Below, piece by piece: positions 1 to 10,983 of a DNA stretch of 64,000 nucleotides. Position 1 is the stretch's first letter. Every line of letters starts with the position of its first letter. Origin of the DNA: Otatea glauca (taxonomy: Eukaryota; Streptophyta; Magnoliopsida; Poales; Poaceae); assembly GCA_036346275.1 (NCBI GenBank), contig CM070713.1, positions 62,739,567 to 62,803,566 on the forward strand, read 5' to 3'. The notes under the pieces are model-generated. The model saw only the letters and a program-made list of their open reading frames with translations, ran no database searches and was not told the DNA's origin. A program made the translations under genes and the position numbers.

Positions 1-1085
1 GGCACGAAGCGCAAATGGGTCGTGCCTGGGCTCGCCGAAGAAGAGCTGGGCCGGCACGGCACGGCACGGCGAGCACGACGGGCCATCGCGGCCCGGCACG
101 ATTCAGACACAAAGCATGATGGGCCCGTGCCGGACCGGCCCGACACGGCACGACGCCCACCTCTATTCACAAACATCGGGGCATAAATACAAATGTCATC
201 ATAGTGCGTTCATATATAAGCACTAAGTGGAGAAAATTGATGGCCATTTTCTGCAACCTTTCTAATTCCACAGCTAGTATTAACTGTGAACTAACACTTA
301 GAGTAAAATAAATAATCTAATAACATAAAACAAGAACATATACGATGGATTCATAAAGAAATTGGGGCCACACCCACCGAGTGAACAAAGTTGCAGTTGA
401 TATATGCTCCACACTCTTTCTGCATTCATATTGTTAGCAGTTTGTTCTAATATCCCATTCAATCTATCTTTGCAATCACCAGCACCAGCAGATTATTACC
501 ACTGCTCGAACGCATTTGCACCCAGTAAACTAAACTAGACCTGTCCTTCCCTCTTCGTCATTGAGAACCAAACATCAACATATATATGCACATGTCTACC
601 TAAGGTCTGAGCCGTCTTCAGAGATATCACCACAATTCAGTTCCTTGATCATGCATTCTCCATCGCAAGATCACACTAGGAAGGCTATGCTCAGTGGAGT
701 AGGTAGCTCGGCGTGGTGATCATGCATATGCATGCGGCCCTATGGGCATGGCCACTGAGCCCTGATGCCCCGAGCCCCCGATGGACGGACATAAGACGTC
801 CCCACCCGAGTTTACTGAGTATATTTTTTCTTCACACATAAATTAAAAAGATATTGAAAATAATTAGACTATATTTACTTATTATCTCTAATCACTATTC
901 AATATATACATAATAAAGAATATAAAATAAAGCTGAATATTAATTTCGGGCGTCGTGTCATGTTGAACAGTGTGTCTAAACCGTGTCGTGCCGACCCGGA
1001 TGGCCTTCGACGAGCCTAGGCACGATCTATTTATGATTCATGTTAGCTTCTTACCGTGTCGGCTCAGATCCAGCCCATTTGCACT
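1..1085. repeat. GTGCCG-rich hAT-like element, left part cut by window edge
   Basis: The first 170 bases and the stretch 950-1080 are dense in short GTGCCG/CGGCAC words, and the two clusters face each other: one reads toward CGGCACGACGCCC near 150-170, the other begins GGGCGTCGTGTC near 948. This arrangement resembles the subterminal repeats of non-autonomous hAT-type transposons of grasses. No transposase reading frame lies between them. The left end is outside the window, so no target-site duplication can be tested. The AT-rich middle (170-940) holds no gene I can support. The class is inferred from base composition and symmetry only. Confidence 0.35.
360..760 (+). repeat. Diverged direct duplication, copy 1
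   Basis: This block matches 2740-3190 in the same orientation with many substitutions and small indels. Shared landmarks in the same order are TCTAATATCCC, an ACCAGCACCAG-like run, GCATTTNCACCCA, an ACCAAACATC-like run followed by ATATAT, TTGATCATGCAT and GCATGCGGCC. No reading frame is conserved between the copies, so it looks like a dispersed non-coding repeat rather than a gene. Confidence 0.45.
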
Positions 1086-1289
1086 CTTGAGATGAGAGAA
1101 AAGGAGCTAGAGACGCGCGGAGCTAAGACAGTGGATACAAATATTGGGGGAAAGAACTAAATTTTATTCATTCTTGAACAGTACAGAGTTATTACCTCGT
1201 TACGAGCGAGAGTATAGGCATCATAAAAAACTTTATAGTGCTTGCATGAGTACACGATGCTCCTTAGTATAAAGACTTGTACCTTGCAA

Positions 1290-1900
1290 GAAGCTGCTCT
1301 CTTTCTCTCTCACTCGTCTCTCTCAATCTCTCTCAGCTCTCTTTCTCTCTCTTTCATCTCTCTCTTTCTCGCCCGTTGCTCTCTCTCTCAGCACTGGAGA
1401 AGCACGGTCCTTTGGTAACCGCAGATTAATTCGCTCTCTCAATTTCTTTCGGCTCTCTCTCTAAATCTCTCTGGCTCTCTCTCTCTCAATCTCTCTCATT
1501 GTTTCAACCATGAGCACAAAGAACGCATAAATCCACCATGAGCAACTTCTTGACCTCACGTGAACAGAAATCGAGTTCGTCCTTGGAAATCTTTCTCCAC
1601 CCCCTTTTCTCTTCTCTTCTTTTTTTCTTTTCTTCATTTCTTTCATTTTCTTTTATTTCCATTTTCCCTTTTTCTTTTCCTTCCCTTTTTCTTATTTCTT
1701 TCTTCCCTTTATTTTCCCTTTTTCTTCCTGACTGAGCTTGCCCGACCGCCCCATTCACCTCCCCCTCCCCCTCCACCTCGGGCTCCCCTGCCCTGGCTGC
1801 CTCCCGCTCGCCCTCCGTCTTTTCCACCCCGGCCACCTACCCCTCCCCCTCCCTGTCCTCCTCCTCCGCCTCCTGCTGCTTGCCCCGCCTCGGCCTCCGC
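1290..1900. repeat. Long polypyrimidine tract (CT microsatellite then T/C-rich)
   Basis: From about 1297 to 1500 the sequence is mainly CTCTCT microsatellite. It passes into a T-rich pyrimidine run (1590-1730) and then into CCCCTCC-type sequence (1740-1880). The open frames here on both strands are low-complexity (Ser/Phe/Leu/Pro on one strand, Glu/Lys/Arg on the other), which is the expected by-product of such composition and not evidence of genes. Confidence 0.8.
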
Positions 1901-2115
1901 CTTGTCGGCCTTCACGGCACGGCCACCTCCGCGTTCCCGACCGTGTGCTACCGCGGGCCAAAACGGGCCTTGCCATCCCGAGCACGGCCCATAGACGCAT
2001 ACCATAGCGTCCATCGTGCACAGCCACAAGGCCCAGCCCGGCCCGACTCAAATAGACATTGCCGTGCCGTGCCGTGCCGGGGGCAGCCCAATAAAGTCTT
2101 GAGCGAATCTGCACG
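1880..2115. repeat. Second GTGCCG-rich patch
   Basis: The stretch contains CACGGCACGG near 1913 and CCGTGCCGTGCCGTGCCGG near 2062, the same word family as at 1-170 and 950-1080. It may be the far end of a larger hAT-like element that begins before this window, or a second insertion. No ends or target-site duplication were found. Confidence 0.3.
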
Positions 2116-4337
2116 GGCAGCGTCGAGAGGCCGAGGATTTGATTTGCTGGACACCGTGCGCTTGGTTTACGGCGCTCCAGATCGAGCTTGTCCGGCTGTC
2201 CCGTGTGACCACATGCAGTTCATCGAATTAACCCGTTCCTCAACTGATTCGTACCTGTTTTTTTTTTTGTTAAACACCTCTCCATGCACACGTATTGTAC
2301 ATGCACTAAGCTGCTTCTTTCAAATTTAAGAGCATGAAAGTATTCTTATAGACATATTGTATATGGAGACTTAATATATAATCTGAACTAGCAAGAAGCA
2401 TATATTGATTATGTGTATGTCCGGAAGCCAGATATATACATATCTAATTTATGGGTTAGAAAATCCGTTTCTGCATTTTCTATCTAAGTTCTAATTGCAC
2501 TCTGTTCTAAAAATATATAGCCACTAACTTCTTAGATATTGAAAGCGACACAGTCACACAGCACAGCAAAGCATATTTCGCTAAACTTTACCATCATACT
2601 CTGAGAAATTTCCATCGTCAACATGACTAAACCACGACAACACTAATAATGCACACACGATAACACTAATAACACGCATGTTTCTACAGACCAATTTCTT
2701 GGTGCCTAAAGGAGCTGGAGTCAATGGTAAAATCAGGATCAAACCGAGTGGTTGGTGATTACGTGGCCTTGCTTTCGACGAGTAGGCACATGATTACTCT
2801 CGACTACTTCAACCGCTCTGCTCATTCAAGTTCTTATCAGTTTCATCTAATATCCCCACCAACCGATCAGCTTTACTATGAGCATGACCAACACCAGTGG
2901 ATCTTTACCATTATTTCGGACGCATTTCACCCATCAGACTGACCTATCCTTGATCACAGAAAAACCAAGCATCGACATTTATATATCTGGATCGTCCACA
3001 GGGACAGGTTACCAGTTCGCCAAAATTAAGTTGCTGGATCATGCATGCAATCCGTAGTACCGATCAAAGGGATCATCACGCCAAGAACGCGAGTTATACC
3101 TCTGGCGTGGACAGCATGATTCATGAATGAATGACTGAACGCATGCGGCCGGCGTGCTCTGCGCGCATGGCCGCCAATGGGCTTACATGGCACGATCGGC
3201 ACGAAGACTTCTTCCGAAAGCACTACATGTCTGGATTGCAAGCCCATTAACGCCGTCTGACGAACTGGTTCGCCCACTCCTTTTTTTCTACATTCATTGG
3301 CCGGACTGGAAAACCGTAACGAAAGCTGCATAGGTTGCGATGTGCCGGCCTGCCCGTGACGAGCATGGCCAATTCGAGTAAATAGCACTTTGAGCCCACT
3401 GCTCACTTGTTTTGACAGATGTGGTCTCCTCGCACACAGAGGGCAAGTACCAATTAGTCAGTCAATTGATACATGCGTCGTCTAGCATTGCTACAAGGCC
3501 CTGCAAACCATGTGCACTAGTAACATGGCAAGCACAAGTACAGTTCTCATGGCAAACTGGAGCACAAGGATCTCACTACCATAAGTCCATAATGGTTGGA
3601 TTAGCAGTTCCCAACATATCTTTCTTGAACAATAATAACAGTTACCAGAATCACCTTCTCTCCAGTTTCTGCACTAGACAGCAGAAACCATGTTACCGAT
3701 GTTTTAAGTGAACAGAACAATCGGTTCTAAAAAAAACAGCAGAACAATGGCCGTTCAGACATAAAAGACTACACACAAACAGAAGTACCGATGCAAAGTG
3801 CTCCTCAGGGGTCCCGTTCGGTTAATAACTTAACATTGACGGTAAAAATATAGACAGTATAAACATTGTGCATACAACCTGCATATGTATTTCAGGCAGA
3901 AGTCATTGGTCTATTTCCTTTTGTTCATCTAGCTCCTAAAGCAGTAAAGAGCATTGCGATATGAGAAATGACAAGGGATTCTACAGAAGATTGATATATT
4001 AAAAAATGTTACTACAGATAGACTATACTTTCCTCTGAATATCCTAATCATGTTTGCTTTCTAGATTGCTGCGATATTGAGCACCAACATATAGAAACTG
4101 TCCCCTTCTCTCGGTCTGCTATGGCCTTTCGCAGGAATCAGCTATCACATGATCTCAATTACGACGTTACAAAACTGTATCCCACTACACCAGTGATGAA
4201 AACTGCCTTGCCATCAACTATCCTCCCTTAAAAGTGGTTGAGCACCAGAATCTATGAGACAAAGAGGAAAGAGAACATCAGCACAATATATCAACACATA
4301 ATTATTCTAAAATGGGGAGGAATGCAACGATAGCATC
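2116..4337. other. Intergenic, no gene supported
   Basis: Apart from copy 2 of the 400-bp duplication (2740-3190) I see only short unconvincing open frames. The last few hundred bases before 4338 are the likely 3' untranslated and downstream region of the minus-strand transporter. Confidence 0.6.
2740..3190 (+). repeat. Diverged direct duplication, copy 2
   Basis: Partner of 360-760. It carries TCTAATATCCCC at about 2847, GGACGCATTTCACCCA at about 2918, ATATATCTGG at about 2982, GGATCATGCATGC at about 3034 and CGCATGCGGCC at about 3139, in the same order as copy 1. Identity is clearly partial, so the duplication is old. Confidence 0.45.
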
Positions 4338-6513
4338 TTAGTCATTACCTGCACTTCCATTCGGCGTGTTAATTGAGCGATTTCTCCAGTTCTGAATTAT
4401 CTGTGCAATTTCTGATTTCACAAGACCTGACAAACACGCAGCAGCAACTAATGCACAAAGTATAAGCATTATGAACACTGAATTCCATCCACTTTTTGAA
4501 ATGAAGCCTGTTGCAAATGGCCCTAAGGCAGCACCGAGCGATCCTGTCCCATCTATAATTGCTGTGACAGTGGCCAACGCACGAGAATCTCCTTTGAGAG
4601 ATTTGTGAGTCCCCAGATCGGCGGAAACTGCAGTTGTTATGAGAGCATAAGGTCCATTAACAAACAAGCCACTGACCATCATCAACGCAACGTTTGTCAC
4701 TTTTGAAGTATTGCCATATGCATGAAAGGCGTAAAGAGATGGAATCGCCAAGTACATGAAGACTGCTGCAGTAGTGGCCCTAGCATTGAGCTGATCAGAC
4801 ATGAACCCAGCGAGAATTCCACCAATGATTCCACCTACATCGAACAAAACTGACAGATACCCGGCAGATGTGACTGACATTTGCTCGCCTCCAATAGCTG
4901 AAAAAAATAAAATGACATAAGAAAGTGACATTTAAAATGTAAACTCCACATATGAAAGATTAATCAAAAGGATGAGAAATATGAAATAGCCACTAAAGTT
5001 GCAACTCATATATGGGACCAGTAATGCCAGAAAACAGTTACAAGAGATTTATCTTCCAGACACAGGCATAACACTTTGTATCTCACATGTAAAGCACAGG
5101 CAGTTGTAATCAGATAAACAGAACAACATAACAATGTAGCAATGTTAGCATTATTCTATTCATCAGTGGAGTCAAACAATTACCAGCCCTGACAAATCAG
5201 ACAATTACCTACATAGGGCATGGATAGCCTGGTAAAGTAGCACAGCATTTTTTTTGAAAGAACAACAGCAGAGCATTAATTCCTACCACATTTTGCTTTC
5301 TATTTGGCTATCTCTTCTCCTTTAAACCGGCTATAGCTATACAGCAACACAAATAATTACAGCACAGCATAGGCAATTACTACATGTCCACAACATTATG
5401 TATCAATCGAAGGTCATGTCTGCAATCAAAATTCAATCACAAGCAAGTCTTGAACTATTCATAATAAATCATATTAATATAATCTAATGCACATCGAATC
5501 TGACAATTCATATCAATATAATGTGATAATGTGCATCACTTCGCCCAATTCAGTTCGAAGCAACTCATGAAAAAAATTGGCATACCAGTCTGGCTCAGGT
5601 AAAATGGAAGCCAGTATAAGAAGGTGTAGGCGACCAGCTTCGCGAAGAAGAGGCATGACGCGAAGGTGATCAAGCCCGGAATGGCGAGCGCCTTCCAAAT
5701 CCCCACGGCGTCCCTCCTGTCCTCCTTCACAGCGTCACCCGCCGTGCTGCTGCTGCTGTCCTCCTCGTCGGTGCTCGCCTCACTAGCCGGCTTGGGCGGC
5801 AACGGAGCGAAGCCAACGTCCTCTGGGTAAGGCGCGAGGAAGAAAAACACGAGAATACCACCGAGCGCAATGAGCCCGCCCGGGACCACGAACGACCAGC
5901 CCCATCCGAACCGTAGCACGGCGGCGGCGATGAGGGAGCCGCCGATGTTGCCGATGGATGTGTGCGCGTTCCATATGCCCATGATGAGGCCGCGCCTCCG
6001 GCCGTGGAACCAGTTGCCGACGATGGCGACGACCGAGGGCCAGCCTGTGGACTGGAGCAGGCCCGCGATCATCTGGGCGGCGACGTAGAACACGAGCGAG
6101 TGCAGGGAGAGGAAGTACCCGGCGCCGAAGAGCGCGACGGCGGCTCCGCTCCCGAGCATTCCCGCGGTGAGGAAGAGGCGGAGGTCGAGGCGATCGCCGA
6201 GGTGGCCGGCGCAGAACATGCCGAGGGAGTAGGAGGCGAGGAACGCGACATCGGTGTCGCCGAGGAGCGCGGGGTCGTAGAAGGGCGGCCACGACTTGGA
6301 GAGCGCGCGCTTGACGATGCTGGGCGGCTTGCGGGAGGCGTGGTAGAGGGCGTAGGCGAGGAAGGTGAGCCCGAGGACGAGGCCGCGGTGGGCGTCGTAG
6401 GAGAAGGCGGGCAGCGCGCGGAGGCCCGGCGGTGCGTCGTGGTGGCGCGGCCGCGCCCGCGGCGGTGGCTTCGCCATGGGCGGAACGAGTGGCGGTGGCT
6501 TCGCCGTGTTCAT
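4338..6513 (-). CDS. Glycerol-3-phosphate permease-like MFS transporter (SLC37 type)
   Basis: Two exons on the minus strand: 6513-5586 and 4897-4338. The 688-bp intron has donor CTG|GTATG and acceptor TTTCAG|CTATT, and the split codon gives Ala in SQT-A-IGGE. The joined frame is 496 codons including stop (495 aa), normal for plant G3P permeases. An acidic/serine-rich loop (about residue 240-260) separates two six-helix halves. Family-typical words are YHASRKPPSIVK after helix 1, GHLGDRLDLR in the helix 2-3 loop, FDVGGIIGGILAG, NGPYALITTAVSADLG and IDGTGSLGAALGP. Family members exchange organic phosphates, probably glycerol-3-phosphate or other sugar phosphates for phosphate, across a membrane; substrate and compartment are not shown by sequence. 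A second in-frame ATG at 6477 has a better context and would give 483 aa. A MITE lies about 80 bp upstream of the first ATG, so the 5' UTR or promoter is rearranged. Confidence 0.92.
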
Positions 6514-6581
6514 GGGAGGGATGGGACGGGCAGCCGGGTCGAGGCACGACACGCGGCCGAGGCGGTTATGGGCCCGCCTGG

Positions 6582-6870
6582 AGAACAAACTGAATTTTTT
6601 TTCAGTTCTAACCTGGTTTGTTGTAATTTTCCATAAATAGCTGTTGATCTCACGAAATTTTAGAAATAGCCCGTAACCAGTAAAATCCATCGGACGGGAA
6701 GAGCTGAATTTTTTTTTATTCAGTTTCCAGCGGTTTGGCTCCGTAGGAAAATTTTATTTATTTATTTCCCGTGGTCTGAGTGAGCTGGAAATTATTTCGT
6801 CGGATCAATGGCTATTTACGAAAAAATTACAACAAACCGGGCTAGAATAGGAAAACAATAGAACAAACTG
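6582..6870. mobile_element. MULE-like MITE next to transporter start, with 11-bp TSD
   Basis: The element is about 6593-6859. It is flanked by AGAACAAACTG at 6582-6592 and again at 6860-6870. Its ends are long imperfect inverted repeats: GGTTTGTTGTAATTTT at about 6614 and its complement AAAATTACAACAAACC at about 6824, extended inward by ATAAATAGC / GGCTATTTAC. A 9-11 bp duplication with long terminal repeats fits a Mutator-like MITE. It has no coding capacity. It sits between the transporter start codon and the likely original leader sequence (6871-6990). Confidence 0.75.
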
Positions 6871-7720
6871 CGAGTTGCGTTCGCTCTCTTTGGCTTCTCT
6901 CGACGCAGCTCCCATTTCTTGTGCTCTTTCACGGAAATTAGGCCGCGATGTGCGCGGAGTCGAGAATAGTAAGGCATGGCGCCACACCCTACAAGCGTGC
7001 GACGCTGTGTGAGGATGATTTTATGGTATTTTTTTTACATAATGGTATGGTCCGGGTTTAAACATAATTCTCTTAAACCGTGACGGATTTTTTACAAAAG
7101 GGTTTGAGAAGAAGCTCGATTCGAACATGCGAAACCACGAGTTTTTTTTGGCAAAATAGCCGGCGAGAGGACCTAAATGTATTTTTGGAATTTTCGAAGT
7201 GGCGTTTTGCGACAGAGCCGGTGGGAGACTTGAGAGCATTTTTTTGAATTTCTGGAGGGATCTAAACGCAATTTCATAATTATCGAATGTTTTCTTTTTG
7301 CAAAGAAGACGAAGGGGAATGACTATGATGTATATATAGAACAATTTGTGTAAATGTTTACCCATAAATGTTGAAGAAAGGAGAAGATAAATGAGGATAA
7401 AAAAAGATAAAATATAATTAAAATCTCTTGAAGGCCTTATATTGTAAAACAAACCTAAAAAATATGTACCCTATATTTTAAAATAAAGCGAGTAGTTTGG
7501 CAAAATTAACTGCAATATGTTGGAATTTGACATATCAATTTTGTTTCAACAATGTTATGAGTCAAAATGAGGTATCTTAAATTTAAATTTCAAAATAAAA
7601 TAAACATAAAATATGGATAAAATTTAATTAAATCCTAAATAACCGTAATATCATATAAAAAATTTCAGAGAAATTTGAAATCATTTGTGCCTATGGAAAA
7701 CCAAAAACGGTGAAATTTAA
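6871..7720. other. Intergenic, transporter leader then AT-rich sequence
   Basis: The stretch 6871-6990 is GC-richer and may hold the pre-insertion promoter or 5' UTR of the minus-strand transporter. From 7000 to 7720 the sequence is AT-rich and I recognise no gene. Confidence 0.45.
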
Positions 7721-8358
7721 ATGCATTAATAGCATTGTCAGATTTTTAAAAATCTAAAAAACTTGATCATGATCTGAAATTTTTATGGTAGCTTATACAT
7801 GCTCTCAGCACCCTTTTAAAAAAGTTTAAAAAATTCAAACATGATTTAATAGTTCAATTAAATTAGTGAAATTGCTTTTATATGCATTAGTAACATTGTC
7901 AGAATTTTTCAAAATTGCACAAGTTTGATCAGGATTTGAAATTTTTATGGTAGCTTAGGCATTCTCTCAAGACCGTTCCCAAAAAATTTGAAAAATCAAA
8001 TTCGTTTGATGCCTCTAGAAACCCAAAACAACGAAATTTAAATGCATTAGTAGCATTGCCAGAATTTTTAAAAATTGTACAAATTTAATTATGATTTGAA
8101 ATTTTTACAGTATCTTAGGCATGCTCTCAGTGACCTTATCAGAATGTTTCAAAAATTTCCAATATGATTTAGTAGCTCCATTAAATCAGTGAATTTGCTT
8201 TAAATGCATTAGTAGTATTGTCAGAATTATTAAAAATTGCACAAGTTTGATCATGATCTAAAATGTTTATAGTATCTTAGGAATGCTCTCAGGATCCTTC
8301 TCAAAAGTTTCAAAAAATTCTAATATGATTTATTAACTCGATTAAATCAGTGAAGTTG
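7691..8358. repeat. Satellite-like tandem array, about 161-bp unit, 4 copies
   Basis: Four diverged tandem copies begin with ATGCATTA(A/G)TAGCATT-type words at 7721, 7882, 8042 and 8204, giving periods of 161, 160 and 162 bp. Each copy then has a GTCAGAATTTTTAAAA-like run, a TTTGATCATGATCTGAAAT-like run, TTTTTATGGTAGCTTAGGC-like sequence and GCTCTCAG. The sequence before each start alternates: CCAAAAACGG-type before copies 1 and 3, AATCAGTGAATTTGCTT-type before copies 2 and 4. The array therefore has a roughly 322-bp dimer structure. No coding potential. Confidence 0.8.
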
Positions 8359-8368
8359 CTGCAAAATA

Positions 8369-8441
8369 TGCTTTTGTCGGGAATCGAACCCAGGACATCA
8401 CGCATGTGACGCAAGTGCTTTACCATCTGAGCTACGCAGAA
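8369..8441 (-). tRNA. tRNA-like sequence, probably a pseudogene or SINE head
   Basis: On the minus strand there is a perfect pol III B box, GGTTCGATTCC (8390-8380), and a near-perfect A box, TAGCTCAGATGG (8434-8423), at tRNA-like spacing, with D, anticodon and T arms that can be drawn. If U33 is honoured the anticodon reads CAC (Val), with one mismatch in the stem. The acceptor arms (TTCTGCG and CAAAAGC) do not pair, so a functional tRNA is unlikely. It could be the head of a tRNA-derived SINE, but no obvious tail was found. It sits directly between the satellite-like array and a 145-bp direct repeat. Confidence 0.45.
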
Positions 8442-8465
8442 AATGCTGTTCTATTGTGTATAACA

Positions 8466-8749
8466 ATATTATGAGCCAATTATGTGAGCTACATGTGAGC
8501 TCCACAGCACGCGCAACCCACACCAGATGTCGTGCAAAGGCGAAGCGCAAGGTGACGTGGGCGCGCGAGGAGGCCGGAAACCCGCGGTCTGTAACATAGG
8601 GACAATAAAAATATTATGAGCCAATCATGTGAGCTACACCGAGCGTCGCAGCGCGCACAACCCACACCAGATGTCGCACGAGGGCGGAGCGCGGTGTGAT
8701 GTGGGAGCGCGAGGAGGTCGAAAACCCGCGGTCCGTAATATAGGGACTA
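8466..8749 (+). repeat. Two direct repeats of about 140 bp
   Basis: Copy 1 is about 8466-8604 and copy 2 about 8611-8749, offset 145 bp. Both run from ATATTATGAGCCAAT through a GCGC-rich core with CAACCCACACCAGATGTCG and AACCCGCGGTC to ATAGGGAC. The core is much more GC-rich than its surroundings. No open frame is shared. Origin unknown. Confidence 0.7.
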
Positions 8750-9405
8750 TTGTGGCTATAGCAAAAACTACCTACACATCACAGTTTACTATAATATCTT
8801 TTTTGATAATTTATATATAATTAATTATATTTAAATTTAGAGTACATGATTGTTATATGTTTGTAGTACAATGTGTAACAGAAAATCATTTATATAATTA
8901 TGTAAATTTAGGAGATAGGTTTGGATTTTAACTAATATTTATTATTTCTAGGGGGCCAAATTAATTCAACTTAAGTATAACAAATATGATAAAAGAATAA
9001 GATCATCAACCAAACACAATTAATGTTTAGAAATATAAAGAGAATTGACACATATAGTATAGCGGAGCTATCGTGATTACAAAAATAGCAGAAATTACAG
9101 TCATAGCGGTTATAGCAGTTGTAGCTGTATTCACATAATTTTATTGAACTACGTAGCATTTTATGTCAAAAAAAAGCTATAGCAAGATATTTAAATCACT
9201 GCATGGAGAATCTGAGTTACTCATGCATGGAAATGACATAGCAAGCATTAACTGACACGACGATGGGTTTTGCCTTGCAATTTGTACTGAATATAAACGT
9301 GGATAGATCACTCTGCAGCAACGTTTCAACGTATATAAAACGAATACAATAAGAAATTGGTAAAAAGACAAAATAGTATTTGGTATTGAGAGAAAGTTAG
9401 CCAGG
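8750..9405. other. AT-rich intergenic sequence
   Basis: No gene, RNA or element with recognisable ends was found here. Confidence 0.5.
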
Positions 9406-9577
9406 TACATAATCAAGGGCGGAGCCAAGCCTCAGGCCACCCGGGCCTGAGCCCGAGACCTAGCCTAAAAATCCTATGCAATAAGCCATAGAAATCCATA
9501 CAAAAAATCAAAATATTTGGACCAGCCCAGACCGACCCGAGGCTTGAACCTAGACTGGCTCCGCCCCTGTACATAAT
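9406..9577. mobile_element. hAT-type MITE, 156 bp, perfect 8-bp TSD
   Basis: The element is 9414-9569, flanked by TACATAAT at 9406-9413 and 9570-9577. Its ends are inverted repeats: AAGGGCGGAGCCA at the left and TGGCTCCGCCCCT at the right. An 8-bp duplication is the signature of hAT transposition, and the GGGCGGAGCCA end is typical of small plant hAT derivatives. No coding capacity. Confidence 0.88.
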
Positions 9578-10003
9578 ACTAAGAGACCACAAGTCATATA
9601 AGCTTCTCTTTCAGAACATTACAGGCATACTTAGGCTTACATATGGATGATTGATCAGCATCCAAATGATCGATCGCCTCCTACCCAAAAGGAAAAAAAA
9701 GCTGTATGTATACAACAAAAGAATATATACATGACTTTCATCACGATGCCACACATGGCAAGTTTCCCGCGCAGAGTATGGGTCTCCAAGAAGATTGAAA
9801 GGAAAGCCGATTGGCAAGGGGCAGCAATTCGTAAAAATAGCAACCATGTAAAGGTGTGAGGTGAGATCAAATGCAGCCTCTTGAGTTGAGATATATATAG
9901 ACTGTCAGGTCCAAAATCTTCATTTTTTAGATCATTTTTGAAGTAAAAAAAAATGGATTACATAATATAATTGAGTACAAAAAGAAAGTAAGCTATGCAG
10001 CTA
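9578..10003. other. Intergenic, no gene supported
   Basis: Only short frames on both strands; none shows a domain or a splice context. Confidence 0.5.
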
Positions 10004-10347
10004 ATTCTTTCATGCGAACACTAGGAGTCGGACGTCCGATCGCTGAATGTTTCGTCGGACGCTCGGTGCAATATTTTTTTCTAACGTCTGCAATATTTTT
10101 TCAACGTCTGCAATGTTTTTTTCGCGCGCACATTTCTACTGTTATCGAAGGAAAATGTTTTACGCGTAGCGAAAAAATGTTTCACGCGTAGGAAAAAAAT
10201 GTTGTAGTGATCCGAATTGACATGTCTACTGTTATCGAAGAAAAATGTTTCACTCGTAAGAAAAAAATGTTTCACACGTAGGAAAAAAATATTGCAGCGT
10301 TCGGAAAAATCAGACGTCCGGCTCCTAGCAATTCCGATTCTTTCATG
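10004..10347. mobile_element. MITE (CTAGGAG..GGACGTC family) with 11-bp flanking repeat
   Basis: Inverted ends CTAGGAGTCGGACGTC (10021) and GACGTCCGGCTCCTAG (ending 10328) bound about 308 bp. A direct repeat ATTCTTTCATG at 10004-10014 and 10337-10347 looks like the target-site duplication, so the full element is about 10015-10336. The 9-11 bp duplication suggests a Mutator-like origin. The interior has repeated AATATTTTTTTC-AACGTCTGC and TTACGCGTAGG-type motifs. A relative lies at about 56810-56996. Confidence 0.7.
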
Positions 10348-10983
10348 GTCTATGCTTATGAAAGTCTCTCACAATTTGGAAAGGTAACTATGCCGGTCCA
10401 AGGAAGGCTTGTCTAAGAAGTTCGAGTATGTAATCAGAACAGAAAGAACACTTGTAAAGCTGAGGTAGAGAAAACAAAGCATTTCATGCAGGCTGTGACG
10501 AGCAAGATTAAAAAAAACTATGCTTCATCAAGCTTGGTCCCTAGCTAACACATCAAAATTCTAAACTAGTTGATCAAATCGTATTTGAAGTTCCCATTAG
10601 TGGAGGTATTAATAAGGCACATATCAATATTGCTTGTAGAAATTTCAGTTGATAATATAAGCCATGGATCAGTAAGCCAACGAGGAAATGATAGTGCTGA
10701 AGATTAAATGGGGAGAAAGAACACCTATTTTTGCTTTGTTTTCTCAGTGATAGTACATGCCACATTCCTCGCACTTCTTCTACTGCAAAATTGTAGGAGT
10801 GTTTCGTGCTACCAAAATTATGTCGAGGAGGTTATACATGGAAACCCAACTATGCCAAAAAAAAGTAATATAATTCATCTGGGACAAATATTGTCCTTGT
10901 TCCACAAATAATAGCATAAATACCATTTCTAGGCCATATTTCATAAAAGAAAAATCAGCGAAGTGAAAGCATCTAGGCACGCA
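10348..10983. other. Intergenic, no gene supported
   Basis: AT-rich sequence without recognisable features up to the start of the LTR-like block. Confidence 0.5.

Noticed and set aside
1504..2114. Several open frames of 100-150 codons on both strands over the pyrimidine and GTGCCG-rich region
   Set aside because: Translations are low-complexity (Glu/Lys/Arg, Pro/Leu or Gly/Arg runs) caused by the repeat composition; no domains, no splice context.
5783..6636. Long open frames of 224-254 codons overlapping exon 1 of the transporter in other frames
   Set aside because: They are shadows of a GC-rich exon; translations are Arg/Pro- or Glu/Gly-rich and lack any family motif, while the chosen frame shows clear MFS features.
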